A DNA stretch of 64,000 nt from Hyphomicrobiaceae bacterium (GCA_020638055.1 JACKJH010000001.1:186001-250000); one strand, 5' to 3'; positions 8,393-17,454 are shown, counted from the stretch's first letter. Numbers and translations: made by a program. Notes: generated by a model from the letters alone, not told the origin.

Positions 8393-9730
8393 ATGAGCAA
8401 AATAAAAATTGTGTTTTGGGGATCGCTTGCTGTCCTGACCGGACTCTGGCTCTGGGCGGATTCATTTGTCACCGATCCGCTGGGCTTTTTTCCGGTGCGT
8501 GCGGTTATGGTCCAATATTCGGGTGTCCTCGGCATTTGCATCATGAGTGTCGCCATGGTTCTGGCTGCGCGTCCGGCATGGCTTGAACCGCATCTCAATG
8601 GGCTCGATAAATTCTACCGCCTTCATAAATGGTTGGGCATTGCGGGCCTGATCATGGCGATTTTCCATTGGGCCTGGGCCAAGGGCACGAAGTATGCTGT
8701 TGGCTTTGGTTGGTTGGATCGACCGCAACGCGCGCCGCGGCCGCCGGAAGACATATTGGGTCCCATCGAGCAGGCGTTTCGTTCAACGCGTGGAACAGCC
8801 GAGTTCGTTGGTGAATGGGCATTCTATTTTGCCGTGATCCTGATTGTTCTGGCTCTGATCAAGTCGTTCCCCTATAGGCTTTTCGCCAAGACTCATTGGT
8901 TGCTTGCACCCATCTATTTGGTGCTGGTTTTCCACTCCGTCATTTTGATGAAATTCGACTATTGGACTCAGCCGATCGGCATCGTGACAGGTGTCTTGAT
9001 GCTTGCTGGTGTGGTTGCGGCCGTGATGTCACTGTTCGGCTTGATCGGACGGGGGCGCCGAACGTCGGGCACCGTGACGGGTGTGGAGTATTTCCCTGCT
9101 CTGCAGGTTCTTGAAACCCGCATTGAACTGGATGAGGGCTGGAAAGGGCATCAGGGTGGACAGTTCGCGTTTGTGACCATTGATCCGGCTGAAGGGGCAC
9201 ATCCCTTCACGATTGCGTCAGCCTGGAACAAGGAGACACGCAGTATCACGTTCATCAGCAAGGCGCTTGGTGATTATACCGATCGCATGCCCCATCACGT
9301 GGAAGTCGGCATGAAGGCGACGGTTGAAGGCCCCTACGGTCGGTTCAATTTCGGAGATGGCGGCAGGAAACAAATCTGGATCGGTGGTGGCATCGGGATA
9401 ACGCCCTTTATCGCGCGCATGAAGCAACTGGCCCAAGCGCCTCACGATCTGGACATCGATCTGGTTCATACGACATCGACCTTTGATGATGAACCCTTTC
9501 GGCGCCTTGCCTCCGACGCGTCGGGAGCCGGTGTGCGGTTGCACGTTCTCGTCGATGCGCGCGACGGCCGACTCAACGGTGAGCGCCTGCGTGCTTTGGT
9601 GCCAGGCTGGGAAACTGCGAGCATATGGTTCTGCGGTCCGGCGTCGTTTGGCGAGGCTTTGAGAACAGACCTGGTAGCGAATGGTTTGTCGCCAGCCCAT
9701 TTCCATCAGGAGTTGTTCAATATGCGCTGA
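8393..9730 (+). CDS. Membrane flavocytochrome, ferric reductase/NOX-like
   Basis: 445 residues. The N-terminal half has about six membrane helices with conserved His (RLHKWLGIAG, IFHWAW, KTHWLLAPIYLVLVFH) that would bind two hemes across the membrane, as in ferric-reductase-like domains. The C-terminal half is a ferredoxin-reductase module with an FAD site (HPFTIASA) and an NAD(P) site (IGGGIGITPFIARM). The likely role is transfer of electrons from NAD(P)H through FAD and heme to ferric iron, oxygen or another acceptor across the membrane. The start at 8393 was chosen because upstream residues in the longer frame look non-coding. It stands alone. Confidence 0.85.
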   Translation: MSKIKIVFWGSLAVLTGLWLWADSFVTDPLGFFPVRAVMVQYSGVLGICIMSVAMVLAARPAWLEPHLNGLDKFYRLHKWLGIAGLIMAIFHWAWAKGTKYAVGFGWLDRPQRAPRPPEDILGPIEQAFRSTRGTAEFVGEWAFYFAVILIVLALIKSFPYRLFAKTHWLLAPIYLVLVFHSVILMKFDYWTQPIGIVTGVLMLAGVVAAVMSLFGLIGRGRRTSGTVTGVEYFPALQVLETRIELDEGWKGHQGGQFAFVTIDPAEGAHPFTIASAWNKETRSITFISKALGDYTDRMPHHVEVGMKATVEGPYGRFNFGDGGRKQIWIGGGIGITPFIARMKQLAQAPHDLDIDLVHTTSTFDDEPFRRLASDASGAGVRLHVLVDARDGRLNGERLRALVPGWETASIWFCGPASFGEALRTDLVANGLSPAHFHQELFNMR

Positions 9731-9809
9731 TCGGTAGTCGCTTGCCATGCAGGGCGTGCTATCGCCGGCGGAAATGGAAATCGCGGCAACTGCCACCGCA
9801 CTTGCGACC

Positions 9810-9975
9810 TAGTGTGGCGTCGCGCCTTAGTTGATCGATGTTGCGGCACGCTGGGTATCAACTAAGGCGCGACAAACGCCACACTAAGCCAATGATTTTG
9901 CTAGTGGCCTTCATGTCACGCCAAAATTGCGTGCGGTTGCGGCTATGTTTCAATTTTGGCGCGACAGGCCACTGG
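9810..9975. repeat. Double-hairpin repeat, copy L1
   Basis: A ~165-bp element made of two large imperfect hairpins. The first has arms from CTAGTGTGGCGT...CTTAGTTGAT to ATCAACTAAGGCGCG...CGCCACACTA. The second runs from TAGTGGCCT...GTCACGCCAAAAT to ATTTTGGCGCGAC...GGCCACT. Copies L2 (12664) and L3 (28867) have the same layout. Unlike them, this copy is not followed by a RIME-like repeat. Confidence 0.9.
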
Positions 9976-10237
9976 CATGACGTTACGCTAGCCATTGCAG
10001 GTGGATCCTCACGAATTGGAAAGCGCCGTCTGGTTTTCGCGTTCTGATGTCCGGCAAATACTCAAGGACTGCCATGCGGACGGTTTTTGGGTGCCAGGGC
10101 ACCACGCGATCGCCCGCCAGTTGGCCGAACATTTCGTGCATGAGGCGTGAGAGCACCTTGTCAAGACTGGCCCGCCTATCCGCAACGTTTCGGCGCTTTG
10201 ACGCATTGGGCTTGCAGCCGTTCGTGGGCAATGTAGT
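9976..10237. other. Intergenic, possible minus-strand remnant
   Basis: A minus-strand frame ending at 9983 has a protein-like C-terminal part (LMHEMFGQLAGDRVVPW, DIRTRKPDG) but no clear start, and it runs back into the DUF2946 gene. It may be a decayed gene or chance. No gene is called. Confidence 0.3.
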
Positions 10238-10696
10238 GTGTCCGTCATGATATGGTTGCGACAGAAACGACTTCGGCGCATTTCGGCAGGCTTTGCGCTC
10301 GCCGCGACCGTGCTTCATGTCGCGTTCGTGTCCCTCCACGTCGCAGCGATGGCCTCGCTTGTCTTTTCCGGGCAGGCCAACGCCGCCAGCCAAAGCCTTG
10401 GGTTCATACTGTGCGGCCCAACGCGCCTTGCTGCGGCAGGTGACCAATTCGAGCCCGCGCCGGGTTCTTTCGACAACGCAGATATCGACAACGTTCAGCC
10501 GCAAAAGACGGCGACGTTCTGCCCGGTCTGCACGGGTGCAGTCAGCCCCGCGCTGATAATTCCAGAACAGCCTTACGTTCCAGCCTATGCGGCGGTTTTC
10601 AGCGCGCCACTCACCTTAGTCACCGCGCCGACACTCATTATCCACCGCTTCGAGACGGAACGAAAGATCAGCCGCGGCCCGCCTCTTTCGACCTGA
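10238..10696 (+). CDS. DUF2946-type membrane protein of the copper block
   Basis: 152 residues from a GTG (an ATG three codons later is also possible). One N-terminal hydrophobic segment (AGFALAATVLHVAFVSLH) is followed by a periplasmic part with FCPVCTG, a Cys-x2-Cys pair that is a mark of DUF2946-like proteins. These genes often sit upstream of PCu(A)C and Sco genes, as here, so a part in periplasmic copper handling is inferred. It is the first gene of a four-gene run in the same direction. Confidence 0.65.
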   Translation: MSVMIWLRQKRLRRISAGFALAATVLHVAFVSLHVAAMASLVFSGQANAASQSLGFILCGPTRLAAAGDQFEPAPGSFDNADIDNVQPQKTATFCPVCTGAVSPALIIPEQPYVPAYAAVFSAPLTLVTAPTLIIHRFETERKISRGPPLST

Positions 10697-10803
10697 AGAC
10701 ACTTTCACACAACTGCGAACGTGCGTTGCGAGGGAACCGACTTCGGCCTTCGCGACCAACGAATGCGGACGTTACGTCTTCTTTCACAGGTCGAAATAGA
10801 AAT

Positions 10804-11973
10804 ATGAAAAACCAACATACGAAACACTGCACGCGTCGGCTTGCATGCGCTGTAGCGCTGGCGACAGCGTCGCTTATCGTCAGCCCGGCCAACGCTCAGC
10901 ACATGAGCGATGCAATGCACGATCATGCGGCGATGGCGGCTGATGCTGCAATGCCCGGTCATGGCGGCATGGCCCACACTCACATGAACCCGCCGCCGGT
11001 CGGCGTGATGGGCGCACACCTGATGGGCAAGGGCAAAATGATGCTCATGTATACGCCCATGTTCATGAAAATGGACGGCAGCCGCATCGGCACCAGCCGG
11101 GTATCTCCTGAAACCATCGTGACGACGGTGCCGAATCGTTTCGGCAATTTGCCAACGCTTCGCATCGCGCCTGAGGAGATGAGCATGGAGCGCCACATGC
11201 TCTCTGCGATGTACGGCCTCACCAGTTCCGTCAGCCTCATGGTGATGACGTCCTACGTGGAAAAACGCATGACAATGGTCACCTTCAAGGGTGCTTCTGG
11301 AACCGAACGGCTTGGTATAACAGAAGGCAGCACGGAAGGCCTTGGCGATACGACGCTAGGGCTCGCCTTCAAGCTTTGGCAGGAGCAACAAGCTGGCGCG
11401 CACCAGCTTGTGCATGCCGGCCTTGGCGTTTCACTGCCGACGGGGTCGATCACCGAGCGCGGCCGCATGCTCAGCCCTATGGGCAACTTGATGGACATGC
11501 GATCCGCCTACGGCATGCAGCTTGGTACCGGCACTTACGACTTCATCCCTACGCTCACCTACACAGGCAGTTCGGGGCGGCTGGGTTGGGGCGCGCAGGC
11601 CAAGGCGCGCATCGCACTTGAAGACGAAAACGACGAGGGATACCGGTGGGGCAATCTTTATGAAACTACAGCGTGGCTCAGCTACAAATTGACCGACGGC
11701 CTATCGGGAACCGCTCGCCTCGCCGCCAGCACACAAAGCGAAATCCATGGCGCTGACCCGAAGATTGGTGGACCGTTCCAGGGCACTTACCCGGAGTTCT
11801 ACGGCGGCGAACGCATCGAAGCCTTTGTCGGCCTCAATGGCCATATTCCGCTGGGTCATGGAACCACGGCGCGACTAGGTGTCGAAGCAGGCGTTCCGCT
11901 TTACCAGGACCTCAACGGACCGCAGCTCGAACGCGACTGGTCACTAGCGTTTACTGCCGGTCTTCACTTCTAG
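10804..11973 (+). CDS. His/Met-rich outer-membrane-type 'transporter' protein
   Basis: 389 residues. A signal peptide (ACAVALATASLIVSPANA) is followed by a His/Met-rich segment (QHMSDAMHDHAAMAADAAMP, GHGGMAHTHMNP) suited to binding copper. The rest is rich in alternating beta-strand pattern (GLGDTTLGLAFKLW, GAGVSLPTGS-like) and ends in Phe (AGLHF), as expected for a beta-barrel similar to phenol-degradation meta-pathway proteins. It lies between DUF2946 and PCu(A)C genes, a common copper-linked arrangement. The start at 10804 puts the signal peptide near the N-terminus. Confidence 0.7.
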   Translation: MKNQHTKHCTRRLACAVALATASLIVSPANAQHMSDAMHDHAAMAADAAMPGHGGMAHTHMNPPPVGVMGAHLMGKGKMMLMYTPMFMKMDGSRIGTSRVSPETIVTTVPNRFGNLPTLRIAPEEMSMERHMLSAMYGLTSSVSLMVMTSYVEKRMTMVTFKGASGTERLGITEGSTEGLGDTTLGLAFKLWQEQQAGAHQLVHAGLGVSLPTGSITERGRMLSPMGNLMDMRSAYGMQLGTGTYDFIPTLTYTGSSGRLGWGAQAKARIALEDENDEGYRWGNLYETTAWLSYKLTDGLSGTARLAASTQSEIHGADPKIGGPFQGTYPEFYGGERIEAFVGLNGHIPLGHGTTARLGVEAGVPLYQDLNGPQLERDWSLAFTAGLHF

Positions 11974-12073
11974 AAAGCGGCAAACAATTCGGAATTCCCG
12001 AACCCAGGGCGATGCGCCAGATCAGCCGGAGTGTCGCCACCATCTCAACCCGAACCTTTTAGAAAGGCATGTT

Positions 12074-12652
12074 ATGATCAAGGCAAATCTCGCTGCCATC
12101 GGCGCTGCACTCACTCTACTTGCAACACCTGCATTTGCCGGCGATGCAAAAGTCGGCGACATCGTTGTCTCGAAGGCGTGGACGCGCGTGACGCCGCCGG
12201 GCGCCAAGGTCGCCGGTGGATTTCTCACCGTGACCAACAACGGTGAAACAGCCGACAGGCTGATTGGTGGCACGGCAAGCATTGCCGAGCGCACCGAAAT
12301 ACATCAGATGACGATAGCCGACGGCATCATGAAAATGCACGAAATTGATGGCGGGCTCGAAATCGGACCAGGTGCTTCCGTCACACTAAAGCCGGGCAGC
12401 TATCACATTATGTTCATGGGTCTAAAGAAAGGTCTCGTTGAAGGCACGCCTGTCAAAGGAATGCTCAAATTCGAGAAGGCCGGCGAGGTTGAGATTTCCT
12501 ACGATGTGGAGCCACTAGGGGCGAAATCGGCCGGCAGCATGGATCACAGTAAAATGAACCACGGCACGATGAACCATGACAAAATGGATCATGGCACTAT
12601 GGATCACGACAAAATGGACCACACTAAAATGCAGCATGGCGACCACAAATAG
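12074..12652 (+). CDS. Periplasmic copper chaperone PCu(A)C
   Basis: 192 residues with a signal peptide (LTLLATPAFA). The DUF461/PCu(A)C fold is marked by the copper site H-x-M...M-x-H: HQMTIADGIMKMHE, then a later H-x-M in SYHIMFMGLKKG. It delivers Cu(I) to the Cu(A) centre of cytochrome oxidase. Beyond the domain there is a C-terminal tail of about nine M-(D/N)-H type units, an extra metal-binding extension. The start has AGAAAGG seven bases upstream. Sco follows after a composite repeat. Confidence 0.92.
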   Translation: MIKANLAAIGAALTLLATPAFAGDAKVGDIVVSKAWTRVTPPGAKVAGGFLTVTNNGETADRLIGGTASIAERTEIHQMTIADGIMKMHEIDGGLEIGPGASVTLKPGSYHIMFMGLKKGLVEGTPVKGMLKFEKAGEVEISYDVEPLGAKSAGSMDHSKMNHGTMNHDKMDHGTMDHDKMDHTKMQHGDHK

Positions 12653-12663
12653 AGCTTTGCGTT

Positions 12664-12830
12664 CTAGTGTGGCGTCGCGCCTTAGTTGACTGACCTTGCG
12701 GCCCACGCGGAGTCAACTAAGGCGCGATAAACGCCACACTAAGTTCATGTTTCTGCTAGTGGCCTTCATGTCGCGCCAAAATCGTATGCGGTTGCGGCTA
12801 TGTTTCGATTTTGGCGCGACAGGCCACTAG
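12664..12830. repeat. Double-hairpin repeat, copy L2
   Basis: Same two-hairpin layout as L1 and L3. The first stem reads TTGAC/GTCAA where L1 and L3 read TTGAT/ATCAA, and the second stem reads AATCG/CGATT where the others read AATTG/CAATT. Both changes keep pairing. It ends in CTAG, which is shared with the RIME-like repeat that follows at once. Confidence 0.92.
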
Positions 12831-12967
12831 AGCGCTGATCCGATTGAATCGGATCAGCTCTCCAGCTTTTTGGTTTGACGCATTTTCTACGACGAAACGG
12901 AAGCCACTTCGTCGGAAAATGCTCTAGCTTTTTGGTTTGACGCATTTTCTACGACGAAACGGAAGCC
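12829..12967 (+). repeat. RIME-like repeat, module A + B + truncated B
   Basis: Module A is a short palindrome (GATCCGATTGAATCGGATC inside AGAGCGC...). Module B has GACGCATTTTCTACGACG and ACTTCGTCGGAAAATGCTCTAG as its arms. A second B follows, cut at GGAAGCC directly before the sco start codon, so the repeat supplies the ribosome binding site of sco. Confidence 0.9.
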
Positions 12968-12971
12968 TGAC

Positions 12972-13601
12972 ATGGCAAAAGCGCAAAACTCTCCCATGAA
13001 GACAATTCGCCTGGTAGCGTGGGCGGCGGTTGCCGTTCTCGCCATCGGCGCGGCTGCAATGCTTCTTGGCGAAGCACAAAAAGCACAGCAAGCCGGGCAG
13101 TCGTTGCCGGGCGCAGCGCGCATTGGTGGCCCATTCGAATTGACCAAAACCGATGGCACGCCTTTTTCCAGCGATGCGCTGGCGGGCAAACCCTATGCGA
13201 TCTTTTTCGGCTTCACGCACTGTCCCGACATCTGCCCGACGACGCTATTGGAAATGAGCAACCACTTAAAGACACTCGGCGACAAGGCAAAAAACCTCAA
13301 CGTCGTGTTCGTCACGATTGATCCGGAGCGCGACACGCCCGAGCTCTTGAAGCGCTATCTGTCGGCATTTGACGAGCGCATCATAGGATTGACAGGTTCG
13401 GGTAAAGACGTGTCCAAAGTGGCAAAATCATATCGCGTTTTCTACGAAAAGGTGCCTTCGAAGGATGGTGATGACTACACGATGAACCATACCGCTTCTG
13501 TCTATCTGATGGGCAAAAACGGTAATCTTGTCTCGACGTTGAGTTTCCAGGAGCCAGAGGAGTCGCGCCAGAAGAAACTGGAAAATTTATTGAGCCGGTG
13601 A
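12972..13601 (+). CDS. SCO1/SenC copper protein
   Basis: 209 residues. One N-terminal membrane anchor (VAWAAVAVLAIGAAAMLLG) precedes a thioredoxin-like domain with the copper/redox motif FTHCPDICP (Cys84, Cys88) and the later His in TMNHTASVYL. It helps insert copper into the Cu(A) site of cytochrome c oxidase, together with PCu(A)C just upstream. The ribosome site GGAAG lies inside a repeat element, so this gene is probably expressed from upstream through the repeats or from a promoter within them. Confidence 0.92.
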   Translation: MAKAQNSPMKTIRLVAWAAVAVLAIGAAAMLLGEAQKAQQAGQSLPGAARIGGPFELTKTDGTPFSSDALAGKPYAIFFGFTHCPDICPTTLLEMSNHLKTLGDKAKNLNVVFVTIDPERDTPELLKRYLSAFDERIIGLTGSGKDVSKVAKSYRVFYEKVPSKDGDDYTMNHTASVYLMGKNGNLVSTLSFQEPEESRQKKLENLLSR

Positions 13602-13708
13602 TGTTTATCGCGGGCCGGGCGCGGTTGCTAAATTGATTTGTTCAAGCGAAAGGGAGGGGCTATGAACGCGCCGCCCCGCTGCGAGGGTTTTTTAGACGCG
13701 AGACCCGC

Positions 13709-14065
13709 ATGCCGACCGCCCTTACACCCTATGTGCTACCCGTTATTCTGCTTTTTCTTTCCAACATCTTCATGACGTTTGCCTGGTACGGGCACCTCAA
13801 ATTCACGACCAAGCCTCTCGCGATCGTTATCGTCGCAAGCTGGGCGATTGCATTCGTTGAATATTGTTTCGCGGTGCCGGCCAACCGCATTGGCCATCAG
13901 GTCTATTCGACTGCCGAACTCAAGACGATGCAGGAGGTCATCACCTTCATCGTGTTCGCAGTTTTTTCCATCGCGTTCTTGAACGAACCGATCACCATCA
14001 ACCATGCGCTCGGCTTTGCGTTCATTGCGCTTGGCGCATTCTTCGTCTTCAAGGCGCCATTGTAA
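13709..14065 (+). CDS. DMT family small membrane protein (DUF486)
   Basis: 118 residues with four predicted membrane helices (YVLPVILLFLSNIFMTFAWY, IVIVASWAIAFVEYCF, ITFIVFAVFSIAFLN, GFAFIALGAFFVF). Length and the AWYGHLKF and EYCFAVPANRIGH signatures fit the DUF486 branch of the drug/metabolite transporter superfamily. The substrate is unknown. It probably works as a dimer. Confidence 0.85.
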   Translation: MPTALTPYVLPVILLFLSNIFMTFAWYGHLKFTTKPLAIVIVASWAIAFVEYCFAVPANRIGHQVYSTAELKTMQEVITFIVFAVFSIAFLNEPITINHALGFAFIALGAFFVFKAPL

Positions 14066-14095
14066 AGTTCCAGCGGACTGGCGCTATTTCCTCAT

Positions 14096-14845
14096 TCAAA
14101 TGCAACGACCACCGTCGACTTCGATTGCCAAGCCGGTGATGAAATTCGATGAGGGTTCGGCCAGGAACAACGCTGCGTTAGCAATATCTTCTGGCTTTGA
14201 CATGCGACCGAGAGGAATTCCAGCGATGAACTTCGCGCGGTTTTCGGGCGTGTCGCTTAGGCCCATGAAGTCTTCGAGCATGCCGGTTTCGCCAATCACC
14301 GGGTTGATCGCATTTACGCGAATTTTCCTGGGCGCAAGCTCGACGGCCATCGACCTGGTGAGCGTGATGGCAGCACCCTTGGAGCCATTGTACCAGGTTA
14401 GTCCCGGGCGCGGCCTTAAACCTGCCGTTGACGCTGTATTTATTATGACGCCGCCACCGCGTTTTTCCATGACCGGCACCGCTGCCAGCGTGGTCAGGTA
14501 TATCGCCTTCACATTGACCGCATAGATCCGGTCAAAGTCGTCTTCGCTCACGGTGAGAAGCGACTGGTTCTTGTGCGTAAAGCCAGCGTTGTTGACGAGG
14601 ATGTCGAGACCACCACACGTATCGACCGCGGTTGCGACCATAGCTTCGACATCGGGCTTTCGGGTTACGTCAGCGGTAACGCCAATGGCTCCCCCGCCGA
14701 TTTCCTGCGCAACAGAAATGGCCGCCTCACCATTGACGTCGGCGACGATGACGCGCGCGCCTTCCCGGGCAAACACCTGTGCAATGCCGCGCCCGAAGCC
14801 TGACGCGCCGCCCGTTACGATGGCCACTTGTCCCTCAAGGCGCAT
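14096..14845 (-). CDS. SDR family oxidoreductase
   Basis: 249 residues. The Rossmann site TGGASGFGRG, NNAG and the catalytic Tyr-x3-Lys (WYNGSKGA) with Ser in INTAST mark a classical short-chain dehydrogenase, probably NAD(P)H dependent. It resembles 3-oxoacyl-ACP-reductase and glucose-dehydrogenase-like enzymes, but the substrate cannot be told. I start at the ATG at 14845 because AGGTGA precedes it by five bases; a GTG at 14854 would overlap the pheA stop. It is the second gene of a pheA-SDR pair. Confidence 0.88.
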   Translation of the reverse strand: MRLEGQVAIVTGGASGFGRGIAQVFAREGARVIVADVNGEAAISVAQEIGGGAIGVTADVTRKPDVEAMVATAVDTCGGLDILVNNAGFTHKNQSLLTVSEDDFDRIYAVNVKAIYLTTLAAVPVMEKRGGGVIINTASTAGLRPRPGLTWYNGSKGAAITLTRSMAVELAPRKIRVNAINPVIGETGMLEDFMGLSDTPENRAKFIAGIPLGRMSKPEDIANAALFLAEPSSNFITGLAIEVDGGRCI

Positions 14846-14850
14846 GGGCT

Positions 14851-15759
14851 TCACCTATTGTGCGTTGGCATCATGCCGGCGGCGCGCTCGGCTGCTTCTT
14901 TGCGATATGGGCTGGCGATGTAGCTGCCGAGAAGACGAACTTCGCTGGAAAAGAACGACAACTCCTCAAGCGCAAGCTGCACGGAACGCTGTGCGGGGTG
15001 ACCGTCTATTTCAGCGAAGAACATTGTCGCGTTGAACGTACCCTCGGTCTGGTAGCTCTCCAGCTTTGTCATGTTGACGCCGTTGGTGGCAAACCCGCCA
15101 AGTGCCTTGTAGAGTGCGGCTGGAACGTTGCGCACGCGGAACAGGAACGTGGTCACGATGTGGTCGGCGTCATCTGGATCGGCATCGTCGGGCTCGTTGG
15201 CGAGGATGACGAAACGCGTGGTGTTGTGCGCCTCGTCCTCAACATCGCTTTTGAGGATGTCGAGGCCGTAGATTTCGGCTGCCAACGAAGATGCTATGGC
15301 GGCCAACGTTGTATCACCACTCTCGCTGACCATGCGCGCAGACCCAGCCGTATCGGCTTCAGGCAACATTTTGTAGCCGCATTCTCTCAGTGTCTTGCGG
15401 CACTGGCCGAGCGCCTGAGTGTGGCTCATCACCCGGTTGATCGATTGAAGCGTAGCGCCTGGCAGGGCCATCAACTGATGGTTCACGCGCAGGAAATGCT
15501 CGCCGACGATGTAGAGATCAGCGCTTGGAAGAAGATGATGGATGTCAGCAACCCGCCCGGCGACGGAGTTCTCGATCGGGATCATTGCATAACGCACTTC
15601 ACCGTTCTTCACCGCAGCCAAGGCATCTTCGAACGTGGGGTAGGCGACGGCTTTTGAATCTTCAAACACCTCATGGCAAGCCAGATGCGAATTGGCACCG
15701 GGCTCACCTTGATAGGCAATGCGCTGCCCAATGGCAGACGTTTGGTTGTTATTGTTCAT
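14851..15759 (-). CDS. pheA: Prephenate dehydratase
   Basis: About 302 residues. The catalytic domain shows AYQGEPGANSH, MIPIENSVAGRV and the TTRF-type motif in HNTTRFVIL. A C-terminal ACT domain (LFRVRNVPAALYKALGGFATNGVNMTKLES) binds phenylalanine for feedback inhibition. It converts prephenate to phenylpyruvate in Phe synthesis. There is no chorismate mutase domain, as usual in alphaproteobacteria. The ATG at 15759 is preferred; a TTG at 15786 is in frame. Downstream is the SDR gene, upstream kdsB. Confidence 0.95.
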   Translation of the reverse strand: MNNNNQTSAIGQRIAYQGEPGANSHLACHEVFEDSKAVAYPTFEDALAAVKNGEVRYAMIPIENSVAGRVADIHHLLPSADLYIVGEHFLRVNHQLMALPGATLQSINRVMSHTQALGQCRKTLRECGYKMLPEADTAGSARMVSESGDTTLAAIASSLAAEIYGLDILKSDVEDEAHNTTRFVILANEPDDADPDDADHIVTTFLFRVRNVPAALYKALGGFATNGVNMTKLESYQTEGTFNATMFFAEIDGHPAQRSVQLALEELSFFSSEVRLLGSYIASPYRKEAAERAAGMMPTHNR

Positions 15760-15884
15760 TGTGTTTGTCGCGCTGGTGCCGATCAACGAGCCGATCGAGC
15801 ATGTGGAGGACTTGGAGGACGCCGCTCAAATGTGTTTACCAAGCGGTGTTGCGTGGCTTGTCGGATCATAGAAAAATCGCAGGA

Positions 15885-16640
15885 TTACGAGGCCGGCAAA
15901 CCAAGTGCTGCCCGCGCCCGTTCAAGATCGGCGGGAGTATCGACACCGAGCGGAACCGTGTCAACGACGGTCACGTCGATCCGCATGCCGTTTTCCAGGG
16001 CCCTCAGTTGTTCGAGTTTTTCGCGCTTTTCGAGGGGCGAGGGTGGCAACCCGATGAACCGCGCCAGAGCGCTACGGCGATAAGCGTAAATTCCAATATG
16101 GTGATAGAGGGGACCTTCCCCGTGCGGTGCGGTTGCGCGGGTGAAATAGAGCGCACGAAGGCGGTGCGCCTGTGCCAGCGGGGTTGCCACCGCCTTAACC
16201 ACATTGGGATTGGTTTTTTCTTCGTTTTCGACGATCTGTGCTGCCAACGTGGCGATATCGACGGCTTCATCTTCAAGCGGATCCAGGCATGCCCGTATCA
16301 GGCGCGGTTCAAGCGTGGGCAAGTCTCCTTGCAAATTTACGATCACCTGGAACCTGCCGTCCGGGTCCAGCGCGGTAACGGCTTCGAACACACGATCTGA
16401 ACCACTGGCGTGATCGGGCCGGGTCATCACCGCTTCGCCACCAGTGCGAACGACCGCTTGAAAAATTTCTTCGGCATCAGTTGCAACAACCACCCGGCCG
16501 GCTCGCGCTTCCTCCGCCCGCTTCAGCACATGCGCGATCATGGGTTGCCCGGCAATGTCTGCCATCGGCTTTCCGGGCAGGCGGGAGGCCTGCATTCGGG
16601 CCGGAATCACTATCAAAACCTGCGACAAATCGGGCTGCAT
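15885..16640 (-). CDS. kdsB: 3-deoxy-manno-octulosonate cytidylyltransferase
   Basis: 251 residues. VLIVIPARMQASRLPGKPM, HASGSDR and NLQGDLP identify the CMP-KDO synthetase, which activates KDO for lipopolysaccharide core assembly in the cytoplasm. The start at 16640 has GGAG five bases upstream; the longer open frame is not needed. Next to pheA and divergent from cycM, an order typical of Hyphomicrobiales. Confidence 0.96.
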   Translation of the reverse strand: MQPDLSQVLIVIPARMQASRLPGKPMADIAGQPMIAHVLKRAEEARAGRVVVATDAEEIFQAVVRTGGEAVMTRPDHASGSDRVFEAVTALDPDGRFQVIVNLQGDLPTLEPRLIRACLDPLEDEAVDIATLAAQIVENEEKTNPNVVKAVATPLAQAHRLRALYFTRATAPHGEGPLYHHIGIYAYRRSALARFIGLPPSPLEKREKLEQLRALENGMRIDVTVVDTVPLGVDTPADLERARAALGLPAS

Positions 16641-16849
16641 GAGCACTCCAAGACGAGACTTTTGGGAGGCAACTGACTGAGCCAGCCTTGATCTGGCAAC
16701 GCAAAAGTGACAATTCGCCTCGCTGGCTGTCTGTAGAACGAACGGAAGTCTGGTTGCAAGCGAGGGTGGATTTCCTATAGTCGGGCGCGGAATTGTCGGC
16801 GTATTTGTGCCGGCCCTAACCATAAAATCGAGCTGCCGAGACCTTAGAC

Positions 16850-17398
16850 ATGATGGACTCTTTTGAAATGACCAAAATCGCAGCGGGCGTGCTGAGTGCG
16901 CTGCTACTCGTCTTTGGTCTGAAAACTGCGATTGATATAAAAATGGGTGGCCACGGTCACGGACATGAGGAACAGCACGCAGGATATGTGCTTCCCAAGC
17001 CGGAGGCAGACGCCGCTGGCGAAGCTGCAGCCGCTTCAAAGGAAGCTGCGCCCGCCTTTGACCCAGCAGCAGTTGCCACAGCCGCTGCGACCGCGGATGC
17101 CGGCGCGGGTGCCGATGTGTTCAAGAAGTGCAAGAGCTGCCATACGGCTGAGAGCGGTGGCCCCAATAAAACCGGTCCGAACCTGTTTGGCGTGGTGGGA
17201 CGGCCGGTGGGTAGCCATGAAGGTTTTTCATACTCGGACGCTGTCAAGAACAAGGGTGGAAACTGGGGTCTGGCAGATCTCGCCTTGTTCCTTCACAAAC
17301 CCAAGGATGACATTCCGGGCACGAAGATGGCCTTCGGTGGCATCAGCAAAGAGACCGACCTTGCCAATCTGCTCGCCTATCTCGGTACGCTGAAGTAG
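16850..17398 (+). CDS. cycM: Membrane-anchored cytochrome c (CycM type)
   Basis: 182 residues. An uncleaved N-terminal helix (IAAGVLSALLLVFGL), a His-rich stretch (GGHGHGHEEQHAG), an Ala/Glu-rich linker, then a class I cytochrome c domain with heme site CKSCH and axial Met in GTKMAF. It carries electrons from the bc1 complex to cytochrome oxidase at the membrane. A strong terminator follows. Confidence 0.93.
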   Translation: MMDSFEMTKIAAGVLSALLLVFGLKTAIDIKMGGHGHGHEEQHAGYVLPKPEADAAGEAAAASKEAAPAFDPAAVATAAATADAGAGADVFKKCKSCHTAESGGPNKTGPNLFGVVGRPVGSHEGFSYSDAVKNKGGNWGLADLALFLHKPKDDIPGTKMAFGGISKETDLANLLAYLGTLK

Positions 17399-17454
17399 GC
17401 CGAAAACCAGTTGCGTGATGCTTTCATGCAAGCGGTATTTGCGAAATTTCCAAG

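Noticed and set aside
9983..10504. 173-codon minus-strand ORF
   Set aside because: Its end looks protein-like, but the first half is antisense to the DUF2946 gene and there is no start signal; kept only as a possible remnant.
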